NCBI GenBank assembly: GCA_947258585.1
Contig: CAMYIZ010000066.1
Location: forward strand, 1-38,591
Direction: 5' to 3'
Source of the DNA: an uncultured Haliea sp.
Lineage (GTDB): Bacteria; Pseudomonadota; Gammaproteobacteria; Pseudomonadales; Halieaceae
DNA: 38,591 bases
Shown here: positions 32,017 through 38,591 of the stretch, one piece after another
Position numbering within the stretch: position 1 is the stretch's first letter
Layout of the letters: each line of letters begins with the position of its first letter
The notes under the pieces: generated by a model
Databases searched by the model: none
Seen by the model: the letters and a program-made list of their open reading frames with translations, nothing else
Told to the model about the DNA's origin: nothing
Position numbers and translations under genes: made by a program

Positions 32017-33876
32017 CTACAGGGGCCAGATAATGAGCAGCAGGGGCAGGCTGACCGCTACCACCAGCGCTTCCAGCGGCAGGCCCAGGCGCCAGTAGTC
32101 GCCGAAGTGGAAGCCCCCCGGGCCGAGGATCAGGGTATTGTTCTGGTGCCCGATGGGGGTGAGGAAGGCGCAGGACGCGCCTATGGCAACGGCCATCAGG
32201 AAGCTGTCGGGGTTGACGCCCAGTGCCGCTGCGGTGCCCAGTGCAATAGGGCACATCACCGCCGCGGTAGCGGCGTTGTTCATCAGGTCCGAGAGAAACA
32301 TGGTGACCACCAGGACCATCACCAGCGCCGCTACTGCATCCCCGCGAGCCAGGGTGGTGAGCAGAAACCGCGCGATCAGGTCCGCTGTGCCCGTCGCCGC
32401 CATGGCCCCCGCCACGGGTATCAAGGCCGCCAGCAACACGATCACCGGCCAGTCGATCGCGGTATAGACGCTGCGCGGTGGCACCGTGCGCAACGCCATG
32501 GAGGCTAGCACGCCGAGCGCGAAGGAAACCGCCGCGGACAGCAAGCCAAAGGCGGCGCCGCCAATGGCGAGGACCATGACCAGGCTGGCCAGTGCCGCCT
32601 TGCGCTTGTCCGGGATCCGCAGGTCCCGCTTGGCCAGCGGCACGCAACTGTTGTCCCCGGCAAACTCCCCCATGGCGTCAGCGGGGCCCTGCATCAGCAG
32701 CAGATCCCCCGGGCGCAGCGCCAGGGTGCGCAGGCGGGTGTGGGCGCTGGAACCCTCCCGGGACACCGCCAGCAGGTTCAGGCCGTAGCGGGTGCGCAGC
32801 TGCATGTCGCTCGCGGACCGGCCCGTTATGACGGAGCCCGGGAGCACTGCGAGCTCGGTCAGAACGATTTCATCCCCCCCGGGTTTCTCTGGCTCAGCTG
32901 CGTCCTGTTCGCCAGCCCCGGCAGTGTTGTCGACGGGGGTTGCCGCGGGCTCTACGGGCTCAGATTCGTCATCGCCGCTCTCGGGTTTGATCGATTCCTC
33001 CAGCTTCAAGCCCAGGCGCGACAGCACGTCCGCCAGCGCGCCCACCTCTGCCTCAATGACCAGTACATCCCCCGTGTGAACCCGCCGCGCCGAGTGCGGT
33101 GCGATGAGGCGCACCTCATTGCGGACCAGCCCGACCACCTGTGCCCCGACCTCGTCCAGTACCGACTCCACCTGCCCGAGGGTCATCCCCGCGGCCTTGC
33201 TGCCCTCCACGACCCGCGCCTCGGTGAGATAGGCGCCGGTGGCAAAGTCTCCCGCACCCTGTTGCTTGCGGTGGGGCACCAGTTTCCGCCCCAGCAAAAC
33301 GACGAATAGTACCCCGGCGGCGGCGACCGCGAGGCCCACCGGGGTAAAGTCGAACATGACAAAGGCGCTGCCGGTGGTTTGGGCGCGGAACCCGGATACG
33401 ATCAGGTTGGGCGGAGTGCCGATCAAGGTGGTCATGCCACCGAGAATGGTGCCGAAGGCGAGGGGCATCAGCACCTGGCCCGGGGACAACTCGTGCCGTT
33501 TCGCCATCTGAACCGCAATCGGCATCAGCAGGGCCATGGCGCCGACATTGTTCATGAACCCCGACAGCACCGCACCGAGCGCGGTCAGTGCCGCCAGGCT
33601 GAGCAGCGGCCCCCCCCGGCTGGGCAGGGCGTGGCGCGCCAGTACATTGACCGCGCCCGATGTCTGCAAGCCGCGACTCAGCACCAGCACACAGGCTACG
33701 GTAACCACCGCGGGGTGGCCGAAGCCGCTGAAGGCGACGTCCGGAGCGACCAGGCCCGCCACCACGCAGGCGAGCAGGGCACCCAGGGCTACCATATCGT
33801 GGCGCCAGCGCCCCCACAGGAACATGCCCACGGTGGCGGCGAGAATGCAGAGGATCAGTGCCTGGTCAGTAGTCAT
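32017..33876 (-). CDS. SLC13-family permease with two TrkA-C (RCK_C) domains
   Basis: A 619-residue inner-membrane anion transporter. The N-terminal half has membrane helices including GFMNNVGAMALLMPI (106-120) and GGMTTLIGTPPNLIVSGF (146-163); the C-terminal half mirrors it with DLMNNAATAAVMCPI. Between them sit two cytoplasmic RCK_C/TrkA-C domains, about 214-293 and 337-405, a layout found in sulfate/inorganic anion carriers of this group. The two domains are joined by an unusual acidic Pro/Ala-rich linker (about 298-336). Start ATG 33876 is chosen because membrane-coding begins just after it; the upstream part of the frame overlaps the next gene. It is the last gene of a four-gene minus-strand run. 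Sulfate or a related anion is a guess. Confidence 0.87.
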   Translation of the reverse strand: MTTDQALILCILAATVGMFLWGRWRHDMVALGALLACVVAGLVAPDVAFSGFGHPAVVTVACVLVLSRGLQTSGAVNVLARHALPSRGGPLLSLAALTALGAVLSGFMNNVGAMALLMPIAVQMAKRHELSPGQVLMPLAFGTILGGMTTLIGTPPNLIVSGFRAQTTGSAFVMFDFTPVGLAVAAAGVLFVVLLGRKLVPHRKQQGAGDFATGAYLTEARVVEGSKAAGMTLGQVESVLDEVGAQVVGLVRNEVRLIAPHSARRVHTGDVLVIEAEVGALADVLSRLGLKLEESIKPESGDDESEPVEPAATPVDNTAGAGEQDAAEPEKPGGDEIVLTELAVLPGSVITGRSASDMQLRTRYGLNLLAVSREGSSAHTRLRTLALRPGDLLLMQGPADAMGEFAGDNSCVPLAKRDLRIPDKRKAALASLVMVLAIGGAAFGLLSAAVSFALGVLASMALRTVPPRSVYTAIDWPVIVLLAALIPVAGAMAATGTADLIARFLLTTLARGDAVAALVMVLVVTMFLSDLMNNAATAAVMCPIALGTAAALGVNPDSFLMAVAIGASCAFLTPIGHQNNTLILGPGGFHFGDYWRLGLPLEALVVAVSLPLLLIIWPL

Positions 33877-33904
33877 GCTGTGGTCGCCCGCCGCGTCGGA
33901 TACA

Positions 33905-34837
33905 TCAGGCCAGTGAGCTTGCCACCTCGGCGACCACCGCAGCAAGCGCCGGGCCCTGCTCCTCCTGCAGGAAATGTCCTGCGCCACGAATGACAGGGTG
34001 GCTGCGGCCCCGGGCCCCGGGTATGCGTTGCCGGAATACCTCCGCCCAGGCGGCGGTCGCCGGGTCACTGTCGCTGAAGGCAGTGACAAAGGGTTTTTGC
34101 CACTGTGCCAGCAGTTGCCAGGTGCGCCGGTTCTCGGCGACGCCGGCCATGTCCTCGCGGATCGGAATCAGGCTGGGGAACTCCAGCGGGGCTGCCTTGA
34201 ACGCGGCGGTCGGGAACGGGGCGTCGTAGGCGGCGCGCACGGCGTCTGGCAGCGGATTGACGCTGACCGCTGCGATGACATCGGAAACCGGCAGGTCCAC
34301 GGCCGTCCTGGTCGCGGCAACCCACTGCTCGACAATCTCCCCCGGCCAGGGGGCGACCCCTGCGGGTGGGGCCTCACAGTTCGGCAGCAGGGTATTCGCG
34401 GCCACCACTGCCTGGAAGCGGTCCGGCATCCGCGCCAGCACCGAGAGACCTATCGGGCCGCCCCAGTCCTGGCAGACCAGGACGATGTCACGCAGGTCCA
34501 GCGTCGTGACCAGCTCGGCGATCTGCGCAACATGCCCCGCATAGCTGTAGTCACCGCGATCAGCCGGCTTGTCGGAGCGACCGAACCCGATCAGGTCCGG
34601 TGCGACGCAGCGCAGGCCACGCGCGGTGAGGTCGCGAATCATGTGGCGATAGAGGAAGCACCAGCTCGGTTCCCCATGCAACAGCAGTATCACTGGCCCA
34701 CGCTGCGGCCCCTCATCGAGATAGTGCATGCGCAGGGGCCCGAGCCGCGGGTCGGCAAGCTGCAGGTAGCGTGGCTCCCAGGGGAAGTCCGGGAGCCCGG
34801 TAAAGCGGTGGTCGGGTGTGCGCAGAATGGCAGTCAT
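33905..34837 (-). CDS. Haloalkane dehalogenase-like alpha/beta hydrolase
   Basis: A 310-residue alpha/beta hydrolase closest to haloalkane dehalogenase subfamily I (DhlA/DhmA type), which cleaves carbon-halogen bonds with water. Oxyanion-hole motif HGEPSWCFLYRHM (54-66), nucleophile D124 and halide-holding W125 in VCQDWGGPIGL, likely acid D256 or D258 in AFSDSDPAT, and H288 in GAGHFLQEE are all visible. An epoxide hydrolase is the other reading, but the HGEPSW and QDWGG pattern favours dehalogenase. No signal peptide. It starts two bases after the peptidase stop and is 28 bases upstream of the permease gene, so it sits inside the operon. Natural substrate unknown. Confidence 0.85.
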   Translation of the reverse strand: MTAILRTPDHRFTGLPDFPWEPRYLQLADPRLGPLRMHYLDEGPQRGPVILLLHGEPSWCFLYRHMIRDLTARGLRCVAPDLIGFGRSDKPADRGDYSYAGHVAQIAELVTTLDLRDIVLVCQDWGGPIGLSVLARMPDRFQAVVAANTLLPNCEAPPAGVAPWPGEIVEQWVAATRTAVDLPVSDVIAAVSVNPLPDAVRAAYDAPFPTAAFKAAPLEFPSLIPIREDMAGVAENRRTWQLLAQWQKPFVTAFSDSDPATAAWAEVFRQRIPGARGRSHPVIRGAGHFLQEEQGPALAAVVAEVASSLA

Positions 34838-34839
34838 GG

Positions 34840-35820
34840 TCAGGGCAGGTCTCCGGCCAGTTCCCGGCAGTGGGCGGGATCGGTTGGGTGGTCCGCGAGC
34901 TGACTGGCGATATCAGCTGCGGTGCGTATTATTGCGTCCCGGACCCGGGGTGGAAGCCCCGTAACGGCCTCGCTCGCGGGGGTGAGGACAGCGTTGGCGG
35001 CGGCGGGGCAGGAAGCGCCCAGCAGCAGGTCGGCGAAGTTGTTGCGCCCCGACATGTGTGCCGGCGCCGCAAGCAGCAGGCGGCGGTACAGGGCTGCCGC
35101 GCCTTCCGGGTCCCCCCGAAAGCGCCGGGCATTGGCGGTTGCAAACAGTATGTCGGCTTCCCCCGGCCAGCGCCCCAGGGCGCGTTCCCACGCGGCCTGT
35201 GCCAGCGCGGGTTCCAGCAGTGCTTCCTGGCGTGCAAGTTGTGGCCCAATGTGGTCCGCGGTGCCGCTCGCCGGAAGCTCCCCGGGCCGGGGAATCACCA
35301 GTCCCCAGAACCCGGCCCGCTCCCAGCTGGCCATGAATCGCGACCAGCGTTCCTGCCGGCGTCGCTCGGTACCCGAGCGCAGGATGACACGCTGGCGCGC
35401 GGGGTCATAGCCGATGACCACCGCATAATGCCAGCGGGGGAGGGAGCGCAGGCCAAGGTTCTGCAGCACCAGCACCGGATGGCCGGCTTCCAGCTCGGCC
35501 AGCAGTGCCTCCGGGCCGGCAGCCAGGGTGTAGGGAATTCGGCCCGCCCGGCGGGCTGAGGCCTGCAGTTCCAGTTGCAGGCTGCCCAATCTGCCCGGGA
35601 GATAGACCTCGGGGGCCAGCGCCTCGGGCGTGGTGGCGACGCCGCTGTGAACCAGAACCGTCGCCAGGGCGGCTGGTCCGCACTGGTACTCGGCCTGGGG
35701 GAAAAAGGGCACCGGCACAAGTTCGGTGGCGGCCTGGTCGGGTGGGGGTGCGATGACGCTGGCACAGGCTGTCAGTAGCGTCAGCAGCGCCAGCACCACG
35801 ATGCTCCTGGCTGTGGCCAC
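34840..35820 (-). CDS. PA2778-like cysteine peptidase lipoprotein with TPR-like tail
   Basis: A 326-residue predicted outer- or inner-membrane lipoprotein: a hydrophobic signal ends in the lipobox LLTAC with C19. A C39-type papain-fold domain follows, with catalytic C47 (AEYQCGPAALA), H131 (LPRWHYAVVIGYD) and probably D139. The C-terminal 130 residues are helical and TPR-like (ALGRWPGEADILFATANARR). This matches PA2778 of Pseudomonas aeruginosa, which is also paired with a PA2779-type gene. The start is GTG 35820, which keeps a basic residue before the signal; GTG codons at 35799 or 35796 have a better-placed AGGAG. The function of this pair is not established; export or processing of a small peptide is one idea. 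Confidence 0.85.
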   Translation of the reverse strand: MATARSIVVLALLTLLTACASVIAPPPDQAATELVPVPFFPQAEYQCGPAALATVLVHSGVATTPEALAPEVYLPGRLGSLQLELQASARRAGRIPYTLAAGPEALLAELEAGHPVLVLQNLGLRSLPRWHYAVVIGYDPARQRVILRSGTERRRQERWSRFMASWERAGFWGLVIPRPGELPASGTADHIGPQLARQEALLEPALAQAAWERALGRWPGEADILFATANARRFRGDPEGAAALYRRLLLAAPAHMSGRNNFADLLLGASCPAAANAVLTPASEAVTGLPPRVRDAIIRTAADIASQLADHPTDPAHCRELAGDLP

Positions 35821-35861
35821 CTCCCCGGTAGATGTCAGTCTGGCGCCGCGGGGCGCCTCTA

Positions 35862-36236
35862 TCAGAGCTTGGTGAATATGTTGGTTACGCCGACGATTTC
35901 CAGCACCAGCAGGACCAGGAACAGGGCGCCGAGTATCCCCAGTGCGCCACTGCCAGCGGGCAGTGTTTCGAGCTTGTGCGCCAGCTGCTGCAACTCGGCA
36001 TCCGAGAGGGCATTAATACGCGCCATGGCATCAACGTGGCTGACCCCCATGGCTACCATCTGTTGCTGCACGACATCCCGGGTGAGTACAGCATCAACCA
36101 CCGCGATCTGTTGGCTTCGGCTCTGCTGGGCGTAGTGGTCCGCGGTGCCAATGACGGCGGCCTGTGCGGTCCCCACGGTGCTGGCGACGACCAGGCTAAG
36201 AATTTGCAGCAGGACAAGCAACCGGGCATTCAACAT
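35862..36236 (-). CDS. PA2779-like small membrane protein
   Basis: A 124-residue protein with an N-terminal hydrophobic signal or membrane segment (LLVLLQILSLVVASTVGTAQA), a helical, Gln-rich middle (AMARINALSDAELQQLAHKLETLPAGSG) and a C-terminal membrane helix (ALGILGALFLVLLVLEIVGV) ending TNIFTKL. The pattern is that of the PA2779 family, which in Pseudomonas and many proteobacteria accompanies the PA2778 peptidase and may be its substrate or partner; this is from neighbourhood only. AAGGA lies seven bases before ATG 36236. It is the first gene of the four-gene operon and has a good promoter just upstream. Confidence 0.85.
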   Translation of the reverse strand: MLNARLLVLLQILSLVVASTVGTAQAAVIGTADHYAQQSRSQQIAVVDAVLTRDVVQQQMVAMGVSHVDAMARINALSDAELQQLAHKLETLPAGSGALGILGALFLVLLVLEIVGVTNIFTKL

Positions 36237-36268
36237 GACAATTCCTTCTTTGGGTTTCAGGTGTCGTG

Positions 36269-36297
36269 AGTATAGGCAGAAAGCGCTGCCCCGTTAA
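36269..36297 (-). promoter_or_regulatory. Promoter of the PA2779-PA2778-hydrolase-permease operon
   Basis: On the minus strand TTAACG (36297-36292) and TATACT (36274-36269) stand 17 bases apart, with four and five of six consensus matches. The start point would be about 26 bases before the first ATG. The other side of this gap leads to the Nudix gene. Confidence 0.65.
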
Positions 36298-36440
36298 AGT
36301 GCAAAGCGCGGAAAACGGGACTTTGGCAATGACAGCGACATCCCGGCGCAGATGATTGTTGCGCAACCGTTTATACTCGAGACCCGCCGGGCAGGAAGGA
36401 GTGCAGCGATGACGAGAAGCAAGCGGCAGCGGGGGAAACG

Positions 36441-37157
36441 ATGACGCCCGCTGTGCCGGTGCGGGATGCCGCCACGGTCATCCTGGTGCGCGACCACGCC
36501 ACCCGCCCGCGGGTGCTGATGGGGCAGCGCGGGGCGAGGGCGGCGTTCATGCCCAGCAAGTTTGTCTTCCCCGGCGGCGCCGTGGACCCCGGGGATGCCC
36601 GGGTGCCGCTGGCTGGCAAGGTCGGCTCCGTGTGCAGCTCGCGGCTGGCGGAAGGGGCCGCGGCAGAGCGTGTACACGCCCTGCAGGCGGCGGCTGTGCG
36701 CGAGGTGTGGGAGGAGTCCGGCCTGCTGCTGGGGTCGCCCGGGGAGTGGGCTGGCCCGGTCCCTGCCGACTGGCACGCGTTTTCCGCCACCGGTCACCTG
36801 CCCTGCGCCGCGGCCTTCCGCTATGTGTTTCGGGCAATCACTCCCGTTGGTCCACCGCGGCGCTTCGATGCCCGCTTTTTCCTTGTCGATGTCTCCGCGG
36901 TGGCCGGTGACCCGGACGATTTTTCCCGCGCCTCCGAGGAGCTGTCGCAACTGCAGTGGATCGCCCTGGACGAGACCGGCGGCCTCGATCTGCCGCTGAT
37001 TACGGAAGTGGTTCTGGGGGAGGTTGCCCGGGTATTGGCATACCCCGGGCCACCGCCAGAGGTGCCCTGTTTCCGCGACGAGGACGAGCAGAGGTTCCTG
37101 CTGCGGCGGCAGGCGGATTTGCTGCAGATCGAAAAGCGGAAGATTCGCGAGCGATAA
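36441..37157 (+). CDS. Nudix hydrolase
   Basis: A 238-residue Nudix-fold pyrophosphohydrolase. The catalytic helix is [14 protein letters not shown] with R87, E88, E91 and E92, and [15 protein letters not shown] (38-52) is the preceding strand-loop. The segment between the glycine pair and REVWEESG is longer than the classical 23-residue Nudix box, as in the NUDT7/NUDT19-like CoA-diphosphatase relatives; a coenzyme A or acyl-CoA diphosphatase is therefore possible, but ADP-ribose or other dinucleotides cannot be excluded. ATG 36441 has only a weak GGGGAAACG upstream. A short hairpin follows the gene. Confidence 0.83.
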   Translation: MTPAVPVRDAATVILVRDHATRPRVLMGQRGARAAFMPSKFVFPGGAVDPGDARVPLAGKVGSVCSSRLAEGAAAERVHALQAAAVREVWEESGLLLGSPGEWAGPVPADWHAFSATGHLPCAAAFRYVFRAITPVGPPRRFDARFFLVDVSAVAGDPDDFSRASEELSQLQWIALDETGGLDLPLITEVVLGEVARVLAYPGPPPEVPCFRDEDEQRFLLRRQADLLQIEKRKIRER

Positions 37158-37166
37158 CAGGATAGA

Positions 37167-37185
37167 GGGCGCGGGGACCGCGCCC
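37167..37185 (+). terminator. Hairpin after the Nudix gene
   Basis: An 8-bp perfect stem (gggcgcgg at 37167-37174, ccgcgccc at 37178-37185), 3-base loop, ten bases after the stop. No T-run is present; it faces the convergent small gene. Confidence 0.45.
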
Positions 37186-37213
37186 GGGAAGAAGGCCGCA
37201 GAGCGTGGTCAGC

Positions 37214-37399
37214 TCAATGCAGGACCCGGTCTGGACGCATTTCTGCCTGCAGCTCGTTTTGCCGGGTCTCCGCCTGCTCCAGCACGTGAGTGCGCAGGCG
37301 GCCGATGACGCTGGTCATGACGTCGATGGTCTGGCTGATCTGGTCCAGCGCCATCAGGACAGTCTCGCTGTCCTTCGGGGTGTCGTCGCGGTTTTCCAT
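37214..37399 (-). CDS. Small coiled-coil protein of unknown function downstream of nrdB
   Basis: A 61-residue, charged, non-membrane protein. Residues 14-45 show heptad-like spacing (VLMALDQISQTIDVMTSVIG followed by RLRTHVLEQAE), so it is probably a short coiled coil or helical hairpin. GAGG lies nine bases before ATG 37399. It begins 21 bases after the nrdB stop on the same strand and is probably cotranscribed. I recognise no family; a link to ribonucleotide reductase is suggested only by position. Confidence 0.65.
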   Translation of the reverse strand: MENRDDTPKDSETVLMALDQISQTIDVMTSVIGRLRTHVLEQAETRQNELQAEMRPDRVLH

Positions 37400-37420
37400 A
37401 TCAGGTCCTCGGTTGGTGGA

Positions 37421-38591
37421 TCAGTCCCAATTCAGTGCGCCGCCGGTCTGGTATTCGATCACCCGGGTTTCAAAGAAATTTTTCTCTTTGCGCAGGTCCA
37501 TGATCTCCGACATCCATGGGAACGGGTTCTGCACCCCCGGGAACTGTTCGGGCAGGCCCAGCTGGGACAGGCGGCGGTTGGCGATAAAGTGCAGGTACTC
37601 CTCCATCATGGCCGCGTTCATGCCCAGTACCCCGCGCGGCATGGTGTCGCGGGCGTACTCGATCTCCAGCTGGGTGCCCTCCAGGATCATCTGGATGACT
37701 TCCCGCTGGAACTGTTCGGTCCACAGCTGCGGGTTTTCCAGCTTGATCTGGTTGATGACGTCGATGCCGAAGTTCAGGTGCATGGACTCGTCGCGCAGGA
37801 TGTACTGGAACTGCTCAGCCACGCCGGTCATTTTGTTGCGCCGGCCCATGGAGAGGATCTGGGTGAAGCCACAGTAGAAGAAGATGCCCTCGGTCACGGC
37901 GTAGAAGCCGATCAGGTTGCGCAGCAGGGTCTGGTCGTTTTCCAGGGTGCCGGTCTTGAACGTGGGGTCCGATATCTCGTGGGTGTGGCTGATGCTCCAG
38001 GCGGCTTTCTTCGCCACCGAGGGCACTTCCCGGTACATGTTGAACACCGCGCCCTCGTCCATGCCCAGGGACTCGATGCAGTACTGGTAGGCGTGGGTGT
38101 GGATGGCCTCCTCGAAGGCCTGGCGCAGCAGGTACTGGCGGCATTCCGGGTTGGTAATCAGGCGGTAAATAGCGAGCACCAGATTGTTGGCAACCAGCGA
38201 ATCGGCAGTCGAGAAGTAACCGAGGCTGCGCATGACGATGCGGCGCTCATCCTCGGACAGGCCCTCGGGGCTCTTCCAGGTGGCGACGTCGGCCGTCATG
38301 TTGATTTCCTGCGGCATCCAGTGGTTGGCGCAGCCGTCGATGTACTTCTGCCAGGCCCAGTCGTATTTGAAGGGCACCAGCTGGTTGAGGTCGGCGCGGC
38401 AGTTGATCATCGCCTTTTCGTCCACGGACACCCTGGCCGCGCCCATTTCCAGCTCTTCCAGGCCGGTGGCGATGTCCAGGTTTTCCAGTGCTTTCGCCGC
38501 GGCCGCGATGTGTTCAGCGGCTTCGGGGTCGGCAGCGACCGGATCGGCGGCCGCGATCGCGACCTCCGCGGGCGGCGCCGGCCTGGCCACC
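37421..38591 (-). CDS. nrdB: Ribonucleotide reductase class Ia beta subunit, 5' end outside window
   Basis: At least 389 residues of the R2 subunit, which houses the diiron-tyrosyl radical cofactor for reducing ribonucleotides to deoxyribonucleotides with NrdA. The diiron ligand pattern is visible: the first Asp in [12 protein letters not shown], then [11 protein letters not shown], where E and H are ligands and the second Y sits at the place of E. coli Y122; then [11 protein letters not shown]; then [11 protein letters not shown] with E and H. The C-terminus [10 protein letters not shown] matches the family tail that binds NrdA. An in-frame GTG at 38590 is at the window edge, and the Ala-rich start looks internal, so the true start is probably beyond. 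nrdA should lie further upstream. Confidence 0.96.
   Translation of the reverse strand, partial: VARPAPPAEVAIAAADPVAADPEAAEHIAAAAKALENLDIATGLEELEMGAARVSVDEKAMINCRADLNQLVPFKYDWAWQKYIDGCANHWMPQEINMTADVATWKSPEGLSEDERRIVMRSLGYFSTADSLVANNLVLAIYRLITNPECRQYLLRQAFEEAIHTHAYQYCIESLGMDEGAVFNMYREVPSVAKKAAWSISHTHEISDPTFKTGTLENDQTLLRNLIGFYAVTEGIFFYCGFTQILSMGRRNKMTGVAEQFQYILRDESMHLNFGIDVINQIKLENPQLWTEQFQREVIQMILEGTQLEIEYARDTMPRGVLGMNAAMMEEYLHFIANRRLSQLGLPEQFPGVQNPFPWMSEIMDLRKEKNFFETRVIEYQTGGALNWD

Noticed and set aside
31838-32647. 270-codon N-terminal extension of FadB
   Set aside because: It overlaps the permease gene in another frame, is low-complexity, and the FadB start at 31837 has a ribosome binding site and the normal N-terminus.
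33877-34089. 71-codon N-terminal extension of the second transporter
   Set aside because: It overlaps the hydrolase gene and has no membrane character.

Overview
The window is a dense, GC-rich stretch of chromosome. The best guess for the host is a marine, heterotrophic gammaproteobacterium, possibly OM60/NOR5 (Halieaceae)-like. This is inferred from gene content: class Ia ribonucleotide reductase beta, fadBA in gammaproteobacterial order, ATP-type PEP carboxykinase, a PhaD-like/phasin cluster, a PA2779-PA2778-type gene pair, a haloalkane dehalogenase and a YqcC protein. About 33 protein genes can be supported. GTG and TTG starts are frequent. No rRNA, tRNA, CRISPR array, transposase, phage or integrase gene is visible, so most of the window reads as core or stable genome.

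Layout. 1-746: no intact gene; an imperfect tandem repeat and a possible gene remnant. 747-2649: a DASS transporter convergent with a Prx5-type peroxiredoxin. 2743-4637 (minus): a PhaD-like TetR regulator and two phasin-like granule proteins. 4855-9167 (plus): a two-gene RND exporter. 9383-12004 (minus): pckA and hslO. 12194-14328 (plus): an LLM flavin oxidoreductase, an EamA exporter and a PHA granule-system protein. 14321-16382 (minus): AraC regulator plus patatin-like phospholipase, divergent from a diiron ferritin-like protein (16496-17683). 17817-18086: rpsT. 18233-20718: a TetR regulator, a tyrosine-phosphatase-like enzyme and two small hypothetical genes. 20884-24179: an acyltransferase overlapping dinG. 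24200-28450: a NhaR-like LysR regulator divergent from purE-purK-sbtA-sbtB-yqcC. 28487-31837 (minus): fadBA. 32017-36236 (minus): an apparent operon PA2779-like, PA2778-like cysteine peptidase, haloalkane dehalogenase, SLC13/TrkA-C transporter. 36441-37157: Nudix hydrolase. 37214-38591 (minus): a small coiled-coil protein behind nrdB, whose 5' end lies outside the window.

How the genes work together. The clearest new idea is the purEK-sbtAB operon. PurK consumes bicarbonate, and here it overlaps a gene for an SbtA-type sodium-dependent bicarbonate transporter, followed at once by its PII-like partner SbtB, a family known to bind adenine nucleotides. A LysR regulator most like the sodium-responsive NhaR is transcribed divergently. 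A 20-codon leader ORF with a strong ribosome binding site ends on the purE start codon, suggesting translational coupling. Together these suggest that bicarbonate supply and purine synthesis are controlled as one unit. A second theme is storage carbon and fatty acids: a phasin cluster, a PHA granule-system protein, a patatin-like lipase, fadBA and two TetR-type regulators.
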